From Nitrosovibrio sp. Nv4 (GTDB lineage Bacteria; Pseudomonadota; Gammaproteobacteria; Burkholderiales; Nitrosomonadaceae): 64,000 bases of DNA. The stretch is taken from positions 744,001 through 808,000 of the forward strand of contig NZ_OCMZ01000001.1 of NCBI RefSeq assembly GCF_900215485.1, written 5' to 3'. Of the stretch, positions 26,980 through 34,299 are shown piece after piece. The position numbers were made by a program, and so were the translations under genes. Below the pieces are notes generated by a model. The model had not been told where the DNA came from, searched no databases, and saw only the letters and a list, made by a program, of their open reading frames with translations. How positions within the stretch are numbered: the first letter of the stretch is position 1; every line of letters begins with the position of its first letter.

Positions 26980-27703
26980 GGTGTCGGGCTGAAGCGGGCA
27001 AGGACGCAACGGAGCTGGAGAAGCTTCTGGTCCAGGGGAGAGAGATGCGAATCGGCAAGGCAAGCGGAACCCCCCGGCGCTTCAGCAAGTACAAGGAAAG
27101 AGTATGTCTTTGCCCTGAACCGAGCAGTATTCTTAACGGGGCTGCGGAGGGTTCAAATTGCGCGCTTAACGGCCTGAACAGGAAAACGAGGCTGGCGGCG
27201 GTTCGCGCAATGATTTGCAGCCTGCGTGTCGTTTGCTGGCTTACCTCGGGTAGCCAGCCGATAATAGTCCCGAAGGCGGTGCTTTTGATGCCTTGTTCAA
27301 GCACCCATAATCGCTCGGCAGGTTTGTAAACCCTGGCAATCACAATACGCCGGCTATCGATGTCCAGGTGTTCCCATGCATGCATATAAGGAATATAAGG
27401 CGGACTCACCAATAGAATATTCCTCCCGCTCCGGGTGGTCTGCTCAAGCGATGGACTCAATAATCTTATTTCCCCCAGCCCTTCTGCCGGCAGCAATAAC
27501 TCGATGAGATTGCGAGTAGGCCATCCCCCTCCGGGCAATTCCTTGTCCAGTTTATCGAAGCCGCTGGAAATAATCGGATCAGTTGAAGATCCCAATGCAT
27601 CTCCGCGCCAGATCCTGTTTTTGAATCGTGCTTCGATCTGTAAAAGCGATGGCGGAGCCGAGGATGCCGAGGGCGCCGAGGTTGAGGGGGCGAGCATTGA
27701 CAT
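26939..27703 (-). CDS. imuA: ImuA, RecA/SulA-like mutasome accessory protein
   Basis: ImuA is required for ImuB-DnaE2 mutagenesis and interacts with RecA in systems studied. The 254-residue protein begins with a Ser/Ala/Pro-rich stretch. The RecA-like core follows: GFDKLDKELPGGGWPTRNLI, ELLLPAEGLGEIRLL, and ILLVSPPYIPYMHAWEHLDI, ending in a strand-rich region. No true Walker A lysine is seen, as is usual for ImuA. The C-terminal part overlaps imuB. It starts 17 bases after the lexA stop, so the four genes form one transcription unit. Confidence 0.85.
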   Translation of the reverse strand: MSMLAPSTSAPSASSAPPSLLQIEARFKNRIWRGDALGSSTDPIISSGFDKLDKELPGGGWPTRNLIELLLPAEGLGEIRLLSPSLEQTTRSGRNILLVSPPYIPYMHAWEHLDIDSRRIVIARVYKPAERLWVLEQGIKSTAFGTIIGWLPEVSQQTTRRLQIIARTAASLVFLFRPLSAQFEPSAAPLRILLGSGQRHTLSLYLLKRRGVPLALPIRISLPWTRSFSSSVASLPASARHHAVDRSSLPDIIA

Positions 27704-27720
27704 GGCGAAACCTTCATCGA

Positions 27721-28344
27721 TTACCGGCTGGAACCGGGGCGGTGTCCCGCAACCCGGGTTTTTCGAAACAGGCCGACGTAAAACCCGTAGATTTCCAGTT
27801 CCTGCTTGGGCCGGATAGGCGGATAGTCCTTGCTTCGCCTCTCGTTTCGCGCTTCGAGGTAATAACCTTCCTGATCTTTGGACAGGACTTTGAGCGTGAA
27901 CTCGTTATCCACGATTGCCAATACAATCTGACCGGAAGAAGCCGAATGGCTGCGCTCAATAATCACCATATCGCCATCGAGTATTCCCAGATCAGTCATC
28001 GAATCGCCTTTGACGGGAAACAGAATGGTTTGAGAGGGATTTTCGATAAGATAATCATCTATGCGCAGCAATTCAGGCTGAACATCCGAAGCCTGCTGGG
28101 GTAATCCCGCCCGGACCGTATGCCCGACCGTCCGCTCGAAAAAACGGGGTCCCGGACGTAGTCGGCCACCCGGCGCATTTTCCAGAAAGTCCTCTTCCTT
28201 TAAACGCTGAACGATCTGATGTGTCCAGGAACGCGCCTTTCCGTTCCACAGCACAGACAATTGCGTTGTCGAGGGAATGATTTTTTCCCGGGCATAGTAA
28301 TCCTGAAGCTTGCCGAGGTAGGAAAAGATATCCAGTTGCTGCAT
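27721..28344 (-). CDS. lexA: LexA-type SOS repressor of the imu operon
   Basis: The 207-residue protein has an N-terminal winged-HTH region (FSYLGKLQDYYAREKIIPST through WTHQIVQRLKEEDFL) and a C-terminal S24 self-cleavage domain. The cleavage site Ala-Gly is in HTVRAGLPQQ near residue 78. The catalytic Ser is in VKGDSMTDLGILDGDMVII near 115 and the Lys in NEFTLKVL near 152. The spacing matches E. coli LexA. The recognition helix differs from E. coli LexA, in line with LexA2-like repressors encoded in front of imuA-imuB-dnaE2. The start is ATG 28344 rather than the longer open frame to 28389, because the promoter and operators lie there. Confidence 0.88.
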   Translation of the reverse strand: MQQLDIFSYLGKLQDYYAREKIIPSTTQLSVLWNGKARSWTHQIVQRLKEEDFLENAPGGRLRPGPRFFERTVGHTVRAGLPQQASDVQPELLRIDDYLIENPSQTILFPVKGDSMTDLGILDGDMVIIERSHSASSGQIVLAIVDNEFTLKVLSKDQEGYYLEARNERRSKDYPPIRPKQELEIYGFYVGLFRKTRVAGHRPGSSR

Positions 28345-28359
28345 GATAAAAAATGAATT

Positions 28360-28373
28360 GAGAACAATTGTCC
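28360..28373. promoter_or_regulatory. LexA operator 1 (imperfect copy)
   Basis: GAGAACAATTGTCC repeats the left half and spacer of operator 2 with one changed base in the right half (GTCC for GTTC). Its centre is 22 bases (two helical turns) from that of operator 2 and it overlaps the expected transcription start. Confidence 0.7.
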
Positions 28374-28375
28374 TT

Positions 28376-28404
28376 ATTATAGAGAACAATTGTTCTCAAT
28401 TCAA
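28376..28404 (-). promoter_or_regulatory. Sigma-70 promoter of lexA-imuA-imuB-dnaE2
   Basis: On the minus strand TTGAAT (28399-28404) and TATAAT (28376-28381) are separated by exactly 17 bases. This is a near-consensus promoter, about 32 bases upstream of the lexA start codon. Operator 2 fills the spacer. Confidence 0.85.
28382..28397. promoter_or_regulatory. LexA operator 2 (perfect palindrome)
   Basis: GAGAACAATTGTTCTC is a perfect 16-base palindrome with a GAAC-N4-GTTC core. It lies precisely between the -35 and -10 elements, where bound repressor would block RNA polymerase. Confidence 0.8.
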
Positions 28405-28705
28405 TTCAATTGAAGCACGCTGCTTATCTTGCTCGCCCGAAGTGCAAACACGAACCAAATGGGAGCCAGCCTGCCTGGAAGCAAACACGTGGACTTGTTC
28501 GCGGGCGTCCTATCCAAATGAAATATTTCCACAAGTGTTTGACGTGATCCATTTTACCTATCTCATTGTTCATGAATTTGACACGTTATCTTAATGAATT
28601 TGTCATACACCGCCGTGAAAATAGGCAATCTTCTGAATTGAACAATAGCACTGTGCCGATGGCCATGGCCCACATACGATACGAATAATCAGGGCGTAGG
28701 AGAAT
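28405..28705. other. Intergenic region between lexA and the epsA-like gene
   Basis: The genes are divergent. The left edge holds TTGAATTGAAT repeats next to the lexA promoter. The right part must contain the promoter of the regulator gene; no clear match is seen. Confidence 0.45.
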
Positions 28706-29476
28706 ATGGAGAGAGTTTTTACTCTGACGGAACGAGAGCTGGAATATCTATTCCGAATTATCGATTCATCGATCACTGTTTTACAGCGTCACCAGTTTTT
28801 TTTATGGGCACAAGGCGAGGTACAAAGCCTGCTGCCGCATGGCATGCTCATATGCATATTCGATGAAGGGTCCGGTCAGGCTGTCAATATCGAAAAGTTC
28901 AGCCGGACAAATATCAACGAACTGAAAATTTCCGAGCTTTGCCGGCCGGATGGCGGAATAATATTCCGCGCCATGTCCGCGTGGAGTCTGGGGAGAAATC
29001 AGCCACTGCTGCTTTGCCCACATAATCCCGGCGCGAATGCGTATAAGCATTTTGCGGCCGACCTCAAGGGTGACGATCTGGAGCGCATTGCAGCGCACGG
29101 CATGTTTGATGCCAATGGCCGCACAAGAAGTTTCTTCACCTTTACGCAAATTTCAGGTGCATTAACCGAGCGTCATGCGTATTTCCTTGAGCTGCTGATG
29201 CCCCATATGCATATGGCGCTGGTGCGCATACTGTTCCATGAACGCCATCAGAAGCACGGTATTGTGGCGGGAAAAACCAGGAAACTTGTCACCGACCGGG
29301 AAACGGAAATTCTACGTCACGTGCAGACGGGCAAGAATAATCAGGAAATCGCAAGTTTGCTGAATATCAGTCCGCTTACTGTTAAAAACCATATCCAAAA
29401 AATCCTGCGCAAGCTAAATGTTAACAACCGGGCCCATGCGGTGGCCAAAGCCATGGCATTGAAGATTACGCTTTAA
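28706..29476 (+). CDS. epsA: LuxR-type regulator, EpsA-like (XrtB/PEP-CTERM associated)
   Basis: The 256-residue protein ends in a LuxR/GerE helix-turn-helix (residues 195-250): TDRETEILRHVQTGKNNQEI, ASLLNISPLTVKNHIQKILR and KLNVNNRAHAV. Residues 1-190 are an alpha/beta sensor-like domain with no phospho-acceptor receiver motif. Size, domain plan and the neighbouring PEP-CTERM gene fit EpsA, a regulator found with exosortase/exopolysaccharide loci. No exosortase gene is in the window, so the subgroup name is an inference. AGGAGA lies just before the ATG. It is transcribed toward the riboswitch-led gene group and may regulate it. Confidence 0.75.
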   Translation: MERVFTLTERELEYLFRIIDSSITVLQRHQFFLWAQGEVQSLLPHGMLICIFDEGSGQAVNIEKFSRTNINELKISELCRPDGGIIFRAMSAWSLGRNQPLLLCPHNPGANAYKHFAADLKGDDLERIAAHGMFDANGRTRSFFTFTQISGALTERHAYFLELLMPHMHMALVRILFHERHQKHGIVAGKTRKLVTDRETEILRHVQTGKNNQEIASLLNISPLTVKNHIQKILRKLNVNNRAHAVAKAMALKITL

Positions 29477-29771
29477 AGGAAGCCTGGTTTCGTTCCGCTG
29501 CGATCGCGTCAGATGTAATTCTTCCACCCGCTCCCCCATCCCGCAATTCATCGGGACCATCGGTATACCGCCTCATTGCCGCATAGTCCGAACGTCTCAT
29601 GAAAAGCTCGTCCGCTTATCGATTTGCCGTCACATAAAGTTCTTAGCATGTCGGAGCGCATGAAGCAGAGTTTGAGATTGATCAGGCGCAGTAGCGATAC
29701 AAAAAATAGTTAAGAAGTACTACGAAAACCACGGTCGCGCTTCACGAGCACTTAACGATTCCTGCATATAG

Positions 29772-29788
29772 TGGCAAACGTCCGGCAA
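29772..29788 (+). promoter_or_regulatory. Candidate sigma-54 promoter
   Basis: TGGCAAACGTCCGGCAA has the required GG-N10-GC geometry of -24/-12 promoters; the -24 box is good (TGGCA) and the -12 box weak (CGGCA for TTGCA). A transcript would start near 29798, right where the riboswitch aptamer begins. PEP-CTERM genes are known to depend on RpoN with PrsK/PrsR in Zoogloea, which makes this plausible. Confidence 0.45.
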
Positions 29789-29799
29789 CAGGTACAAGC

Positions 29800-29904
29800 G
29801 CTCGAGCCGGTCAGGAACAAAGCCAAACCCGTTGCGAGGCGGGGACGGAAAGCTGCGGGTCTCCACTGCAAGCGGAGGTAGCCGGGTTGCTCCAAGACGG
29901 TTGA
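29800..29904 (+). ncRNA. Cyclic-di-GMP-I (GEMM) riboswitch
   Basis: The aptamer core reads GCCAAACC, a P2 stem CCCGTT/GGCGGG closed by a GCGA (GNRA) tetraloop, then GGGACGGAAAGC, GCGGGTCTCC, a variable loop, GGAGGTAGCCGGGTTGC. This order of conserved blocks is that of the GEMM-I class. The G equivalent to Vc2 position 20 is retained, favouring c-di-GMP over cAMP-GMP. The usual GGC...ACGCAAAG is changed to GCC...ACGGAAAG, which looks like a swapped base pair and supports a folded RNA. It ends about 85 bases before the PEP-CTERM gene start. The expression platform is unclear; a hairpin with stem ATGAGAC/GTTTCAT follows. Confidence 0.85.
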
Positions 29905-29987
29905 TCAGATGAGACGGTGTTTCATGGATCAGTCAGCCGGATTTTGATTTATTTGGTGCAACACTAACTACCTATGGAGTATCCGCA

Positions 29988-30872
29988 ATGAAGATGAATT
30001 TTAAAATCAAGGCACTCGCTCTCGCTGCCATCATGGCAGCCTCGGCCCCGGCCATTGCCGCTATCGATGGCGGCGCCACCGGTAATGGCGAACTGCTGCT
30101 CAACGTACGTTATTACGGTGGTACTTCTGCAACCACCGGTGGTGATGACATTTCGGGTCTGTTCGATCTCGGCATGGCAATGAACGATATGCTCGCTACG
30201 AACGGACAGGCTGGCTTTAGCCAAACCTGGGACCTTACTGGCGGTGCTTACGGAGCCTCATGGAATCAACTGATGAGCTTCGTCACCCCTGCCAATGCGC
30301 ACCTCGTCGAATTTAATGTCGTCGCCCTGGATAACACCGATCTCAGCGCCGCCGGAGGCGCACGTTATCTGACCACGGGGAATAAGGACGCCTGGCCGAG
30401 TCAAGGGAATACCAACGTGAAATTATTTTCCATGATGGAGCCGTATATCAATGCCAACAACGGTCGGGGTACGCATGCCACCGACGCTAATGGCGCCAGC
30501 GTTGCTACGCCGACTGACCCCAGCAATACCTTTTTCGGCGCCATCAATGGCTTTGGGCAGGGCGATACCTGGTTGACGAAGACGACTGTCGATACTACCC
30601 AGCCGTTGGGGACGGAGCAGAATTTCTGGTTTCTGACTACGTCTTCCACTTCCAACCTCGCACAAGCCACAAAGACCCCGTTTGGGTTTGACCTGAATCA
30701 AGACGGCAGCATCAGTGGAGACGAATTTAGCAAATTCAAGTTATCCGAGAACGGGATCCTCACCTTTACGAATCCATCAGTGTCGCCCATCCCTGAAGCG
30801 GATACCTGGGCCATGCTGCTGGCCGGGCTGGGCATGCTCGGCATGATGGTTCGCCGACGCGCAGGCGTCTGA
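29988..30872 (+). CDS. PEP-CTERM protein with EF-hand-type loop, riboswitch-controlled
   Basis: The 294-residue exported protein has a signal peptide (KIKALALAAIMAASAPAIA, cleavage near residue 25) and a long extracellular part rich in Gly, Ala, Thr and Asn. An EF-hand/dockerin-like calcium loop DLNQDGSISGDEF lies near residue 237, followed by a variant PEP-CTERM tail (PEADTWAMLLAGLGMLGMM then VRRR). Exosortase should cleave and release or anchor it in the matrix. It is the first gene after a c-di-GMP riboswitch, so its synthesis is expected to track sessile/motile state. The following genes on the same strand could be co-transcribed, with a 92-base gap to the next. Confidence 0.85.
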   Translation: MKMNFKIKALALAAIMAASAPAIAAIDGGATGNGELLLNVRYYGGTSATTGGDDISGLFDLGMAMNDMLATNGQAGFSQTWDLTGGAYGASWNQLMSFVTPANAHLVEFNVVALDNTDLSAAGGARYLTTGNKDAWPSQGNTNVKLFSMMEPYINANNGRGTHATDANGASVATPTDPSNTFFGAINGFGQGDTWLTKTTVDTTQPLGTEQNFWFLTTSSTSNLAQATKTPFGFDLNQDGSISGDEFSKFKLSENGILTFTNPSVSPIPEADTWAMLLAGLGMLGMMVRRRAGV

Positions 30873-30964
30873 GACTGCTATCGCCCTGCGCTGCCCCCTT
30901 CAGGGAGTCGGGAACAGAAGCAGGTATTAATTCGCAATATCAACCAGTTTAAAAGGATACCAAG

Positions 30965-32461
30965 ATGAAAATGAAACTGAGTAAAATTGCTCTGGCCGTA
31001 GCCGCGCTTGGCACGACCCCAATGGCTTTCGCGCTGACCCCCGCTCAAGTCGCTGCCGGTCCCACCACTTACATATGGTTGTCGGGTGCATCCGCCCCGA
31101 CCAATGCCGTGTTCCGCAGCGTGATGTCGCTTTGCAACGGCTTGGCTGGCAATGGCGGCGCCAATGATGCGCACATGTACCTGGAAAGCAGCGGCACCGA
31201 GCCTGGCAGGAGCAGCGGCGACAGAGTCGCGTACGCTTGCACCATGAGTTCCGCCGCCGGTTCGCTGGCGGGCAAGAAGGTGGTGGTTTATCACACGGTC
31301 GAGGGCGGTTCTTTCAATGCCTACGCCCCGCATCTGAGCATGGCGGGCGAGCCTAATCCCAACGGTTATCTGCCGGGCAATATCAAGCGCATCAACAACC
31401 TGGCATTGCTAGGCGGTGGCGGCAAATGCGCCGCAGGGGGTGCTGCTACCACCAGCGTCACGCTTAACGGCGTGGCCTATCCTATCGGACGCTACAATAA
31501 CTGTAGCGACACAGTTACCAAAACCTTCACTGCCTCGCTCAAAGGTGATGCCTCGGGTCTTCCCGGCCAGAGCTATCCCGACGGCGGCTTTTCTGATACC
31601 GAGTACGCGATTAACCAGCAGAATCTGGAGATCGCGCTGAGTTTGAGCTCGATAGGCGAAGAAGTGGCGACCAACATCGGCCAAGCCTTTGGCGTGGTGG
31701 CGAGCTACCCGCTTTATCTTCAGTTGCAGAAGAATGACGTTGCCGCCGGTGTGCTGGCTGCGACTTGCGATGACGGTTCTCCAACTGCCCCCAATCTCAC
31801 GCCCGCCTGTCAGCCCAGCCTGCCGGCCCAGCGCTATGCCGCTATTGCGGGCTTAGGTACGATTGGTAGCGTGGACGGTAGTCTATTCGGCGGACCTGCC
31901 GGTTCCGTAGTCAATCTGGTGCGTCGCGTTCCGACTTCGGGTACCCAGTCTGCTTCCAATCTGCGCTTCCTGAACAAGCCTTGTGCCACGGGCCTATCCC
32001 AGGGGGCGTTGGACCCCGCACGTGCAACCGACAGCACAGCCACAGCGATAGTGACCGAACAGTCCGGCACCAGCGGTGTGAAGAGCGCATTGAATACAGC
32101 AACTGGGGCGGGTCAGTTTGCTCTGGGTGTAGTGTCCATGGAAAACACCCCGGCACCGACCGCCACGACCGACCGCTGGGCTTTTGTCAAACTGGATCGT
32201 GTGTCTCCCAACTCCGACGCCCAGCAGCGTGCTGAAGCGATGGACGGCTCCTATACCTTCTGGTATGAGCTGGCGGCATTCACTGCCGGCGGTTCGGTCA
32301 GTCCTGCCAGCCCGAGTGCTGCTGCCTTGATTACGGCAGTCTCCGCCACTTTGGGTGAAAGCGATCTGAAGGGTATCTTTGCCACGCCGGTGGCCGGCGC
32401 GGGCGGTCCCACCTCCAAAGGCGCGCGCCTCGGCAACTCCTGCCAGCCTGCGGTCCAGTAG
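30965..32461 (+). CDS. Exported periplasmic-binding-protein-like protein, paralogue 1
   Basis: The 498-residue protein has a signal peptide (KIALAVAALGTTPMAFA, cleavage near 23). The mature start TPAQVAAGPTTYIWLSGASA resembles phosphate-binding PstS-like proteins, where a strand leads into an S-G-A-S/T ligand loop. Other conserved pieces are KKVVVYHTVEGGSFNAYAPH and LPGQSYPDGGFSDTEYAINQ. Several cysteines (near 57, 91, 157, 179) could form disulfides. It is a close paralogue of the gene at 34300-35820, and the two flank the tpsB gene. Ligand is unknown; phosphate or a phosphorylated compound is a guess from the fold resemblance and the neighbouring phosphatases. Confidence 0.7.
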   Translation: MKMKLSKIALAVAALGTTPMAFALTPAQVAAGPTTYIWLSGASAPTNAVFRSVMSLCNGLAGNGGANDAHMYLESSGTEPGRSSGDRVAYACTMSSAAGSLAGKKVVVYHTVEGGSFNAYAPHLSMAGEPNPNGYLPGNIKRINNLALLGGGGKCAAGGAATTSVTLNGVAYPIGRYNNCSDTVTKTFTASLKGDASGLPGQSYPDGGFSDTEYAINQQNLEIALSLSSIGEEVATNIGQAFGVVASYPLYLQLQKNDVAAGVLAATCDDGSPTAPNLTPACQPSLPAQRYAAIAGLGTIGSVDGSLFGGPAGSVVNLVRRVPTSGTQSASNLRFLNKPCATGLSQGALDPARATDSTATAIVTEQSGTSGVKSALNTATGAGQFALGVVSMENTPAPTATTDRWAFVKLDRVSPNSDAQQRAEAMDGSYTFWYELAAFTAGGSVSPASPSAAALITAVSATLGESDLKGIFATPVAGAGGPTSKGARLGNSCQPAVQ

Positions 32462-32505
32462 GCACTGCGCGAATGGACGGTGCAACGCCGTCCCAAATGT
32501 TACTC

Positions 32506-32531
32506 GGGACAGCTCTTTTCGGGGCTGTCCC
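32506..32531 (+). terminator. Hairpin after paralogue 1
   Basis: GGGACAGC (32506-32513) pairs perfectly with GCTGTCCC (32524-32531) over a ten-base loop. No long T run follows (ATTTGTGTTT). A degenerate copy follows paralogue 2 at 35868-35891. It may attenuate transcription into tpsB or stabilise the upstream mRNA. Confidence 0.5.
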
Positions 32532-32576
32532 ATTTGTGTTTACAGGAAATGGTTCAGCTGGGTTTTGACGTTGCGA

Positions 32577-34136
32577 ATGATGAATAAAGTGCTGTGGGCA
32601 GGATGCTTGCTTTGCCTCATAGGTTGGATGCGTTTGTCCCATGCGCAGGAAGCCCGGTTCGATGTATTCGAATACCGGGTGGAAGGTGCGACATTGCTTC
32701 CTGTCACGGTGGTAGAGCAGGCTGTTTATTCCCATCTGGGCGAAAACAAAACCTTGGAAGATGTGGAACGCGCGCGCGATGCACTGGAACGCGCTTATCA
32801 CGATGCGGGCTATCTGACGGTGCTGGTAAGCATCCCCCAGCAAAAGGTCGATAGCGCGATAGTCAGGCTGGCAGTGACCGAAGCGCCGGTGAAACGCCTG
32901 CGCGTGGTTGAATCCCGTTATTTCAGTCCGGCTGATATCAAGGCGGCGATACCGGAACTGGCTGAGGGTAAAGTGCCGCATTTCCCAGAAATGCAAAAAC
33001 AGCTGGGAAACCTGAATCGCTCGGCTGATCGCAAAATTACACCTGTTTTAAGGGCTGGTAAGACGCCGGGCACGGTTGAAGTGGATCTGAAAGTGAAGGA
33101 TCAACTGCCGCTCCATGGCAGCGTGGAGCTGAACAGCCGCCAGATTCCAAATACGACATTAACGCGGCTCAGTGCGAATCTGAGTTGGGACAACCTGTGG
33201 CACAAACAGCACAGCCTTGGCCTGACGGGGCTCATCGCGCCGGAGAATCCGGACGAAAGCAAGGTATTTTCCGCCAATTACACGCTGCCAGTACCGATCG
33301 GCGGTTTTCTCGCCTTATATAGCGTCTATTCCGCATCGGACGTGGCTTCACTGGGTACGCTCAATGTACTGGGCAACGGCCTGTTGGTGGGGGTCCGTTA
33401 CATCCTGCCACTGCCGGGGAGTGACAAATTCTTCCATACCGCAACGCTGGGAGTGGATTACAAAGATTTCAGGCAGACGGTGAACCTCCTTGATGGGGGC
33501 AATTTCAACACGCCGATCAGCTACCTTCCTTTCACCGTAGGCTGGGATGGCACTTGGCTGGGAGAAGGACGAACCACCAAGTTCGGCGTATCCGCAAATT
33601 TCCACGTACGCGGACTGGTTGGAGATGAGGAGGAATTCGCCAACAAGCGCTTCAAGGGCCAGGCCAATTACGCATATCTGCGTGGCAATTTTTCGCACAC
33701 CGAAACTTGGCGTCAAGGCTGGGGGCTGGCCGGCCGGGGGAGCTGGCAGATCGCGGCGCAACCCCTCATCGCCAACGAGCAATCAATCATCGGCGGGGTA
33801 AATACGGTGCGCGGCTATCTTGAAGTCGCTGCATTGGGTGACGACAGCGTTACAGGGGGACTGGAAGCCTTTACGCCCAACTATGCCAACTATCTGCTCA
33901 ACGGGCTTGATGAATTCCGGCTGCTGGCTTTTATTGACGGAGGAATCGTGCGTGTGCAACAGCCGCTGCCGGGGCAGACGGACCGGTTCGATCTGGCGGG
34001 TACCGGGATGGGCTTCCGTCTCAAGGGCTGGAAGGGTGTGTCGGCGGACGTGAGCTGGGCTGTCGCGCTTGAAGAGGCCGGCAGGACGAAAGCGGGAGAC
34101 AAGCGGGTGCATTTTCTGTTTCGGCATGCGTGGTAA
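32577..34136 (+). CDS. TpsB outer-membrane transporter (ShlB/FhaC/HecB family)
   Basis: The 519-residue protein is the Omp85-type pore that exports the TpsA protein across the outer membrane. A signal peptide ends in RLSHAQEA near residue 24. POTRA-like domains follow (RFDVFEYRVEGATLLP, then LRVVESRYFSPADIKAAIPE). The C-terminal 16-strand barrel includes the diagnostic VRGY motif near residue 410 and ends VHFLFRHAW with a terminal aromatic residue. The frame is open from 32379; the ATG at 32577 (or 32580) gives the signal peptide. Its partner is almost certainly the giant gene at 36148. One binding-protein-like gene intervenes. Confidence 0.9.
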   Translation: MMNKVLWAGCLLCLIGWMRLSHAQEARFDVFEYRVEGATLLPVTVVEQAVYSHLGENKTLEDVERARDALERAYHDAGYLTVLVSIPQQKVDSAIVRLAVTEAPVKRLRVVESRYFSPADIKAAIPELAEGKVPHFPEMQKQLGNLNRSADRKITPVLRAGKTPGTVEVDLKVKDQLPLHGSVELNSRQIPNTTLTRLSANLSWDNLWHKQHSLGLTGLIAPENPDESKVFSANYTLPVPIGGFLALYSVYSASDVASLGTLNVLGNGLLVGVRYILPLPGSDKFFHTATLGVDYKDFRQTVNLLDGGNFNTPISYLPFTVGWDGTWLGEGRTTKFGVSANFHVRGLVGDEEEFANKRFKGQANYAYLRGNFSHTETWRQGWGLAGRGSWQIAAQPLIANEQSIIGGVNTVRGYLEVAALGDDSVTGGLEAFTPNYANYLLNGLDEFRLLAFIDGGIVRVQQPLPGQTDRFDLAGTGMGFRLKGWKGVSADVSWAVALEEAGRTKAGDKRVHFLFRHAW

Positions 34137-34299
34137 CGGAGGAATGATTGATGTGAGGGAGGCTTGGGTACCGTGCCATATGGTCCAGGATGAATATCGT
34201 CATGTTGAAAATCTGGAAGATTAAGGTAGTCGTACAAGACGGAAACTAGGTAGAACTTCGGGATGCCCGGATCAGATAAAACTTATAAGGATACATAAA

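Larger units (their letters stand above)
29477..29987. other. Leader region upstream of the PEP-CTERM/TPS gene group
   Basis: Between the regulator gene and the PEP-CTERM gene lie the candidate sigma-54 promoter and the riboswitch, listed separately. The first 290 bases hold nothing else that I recognise. Confidence 0.6.
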
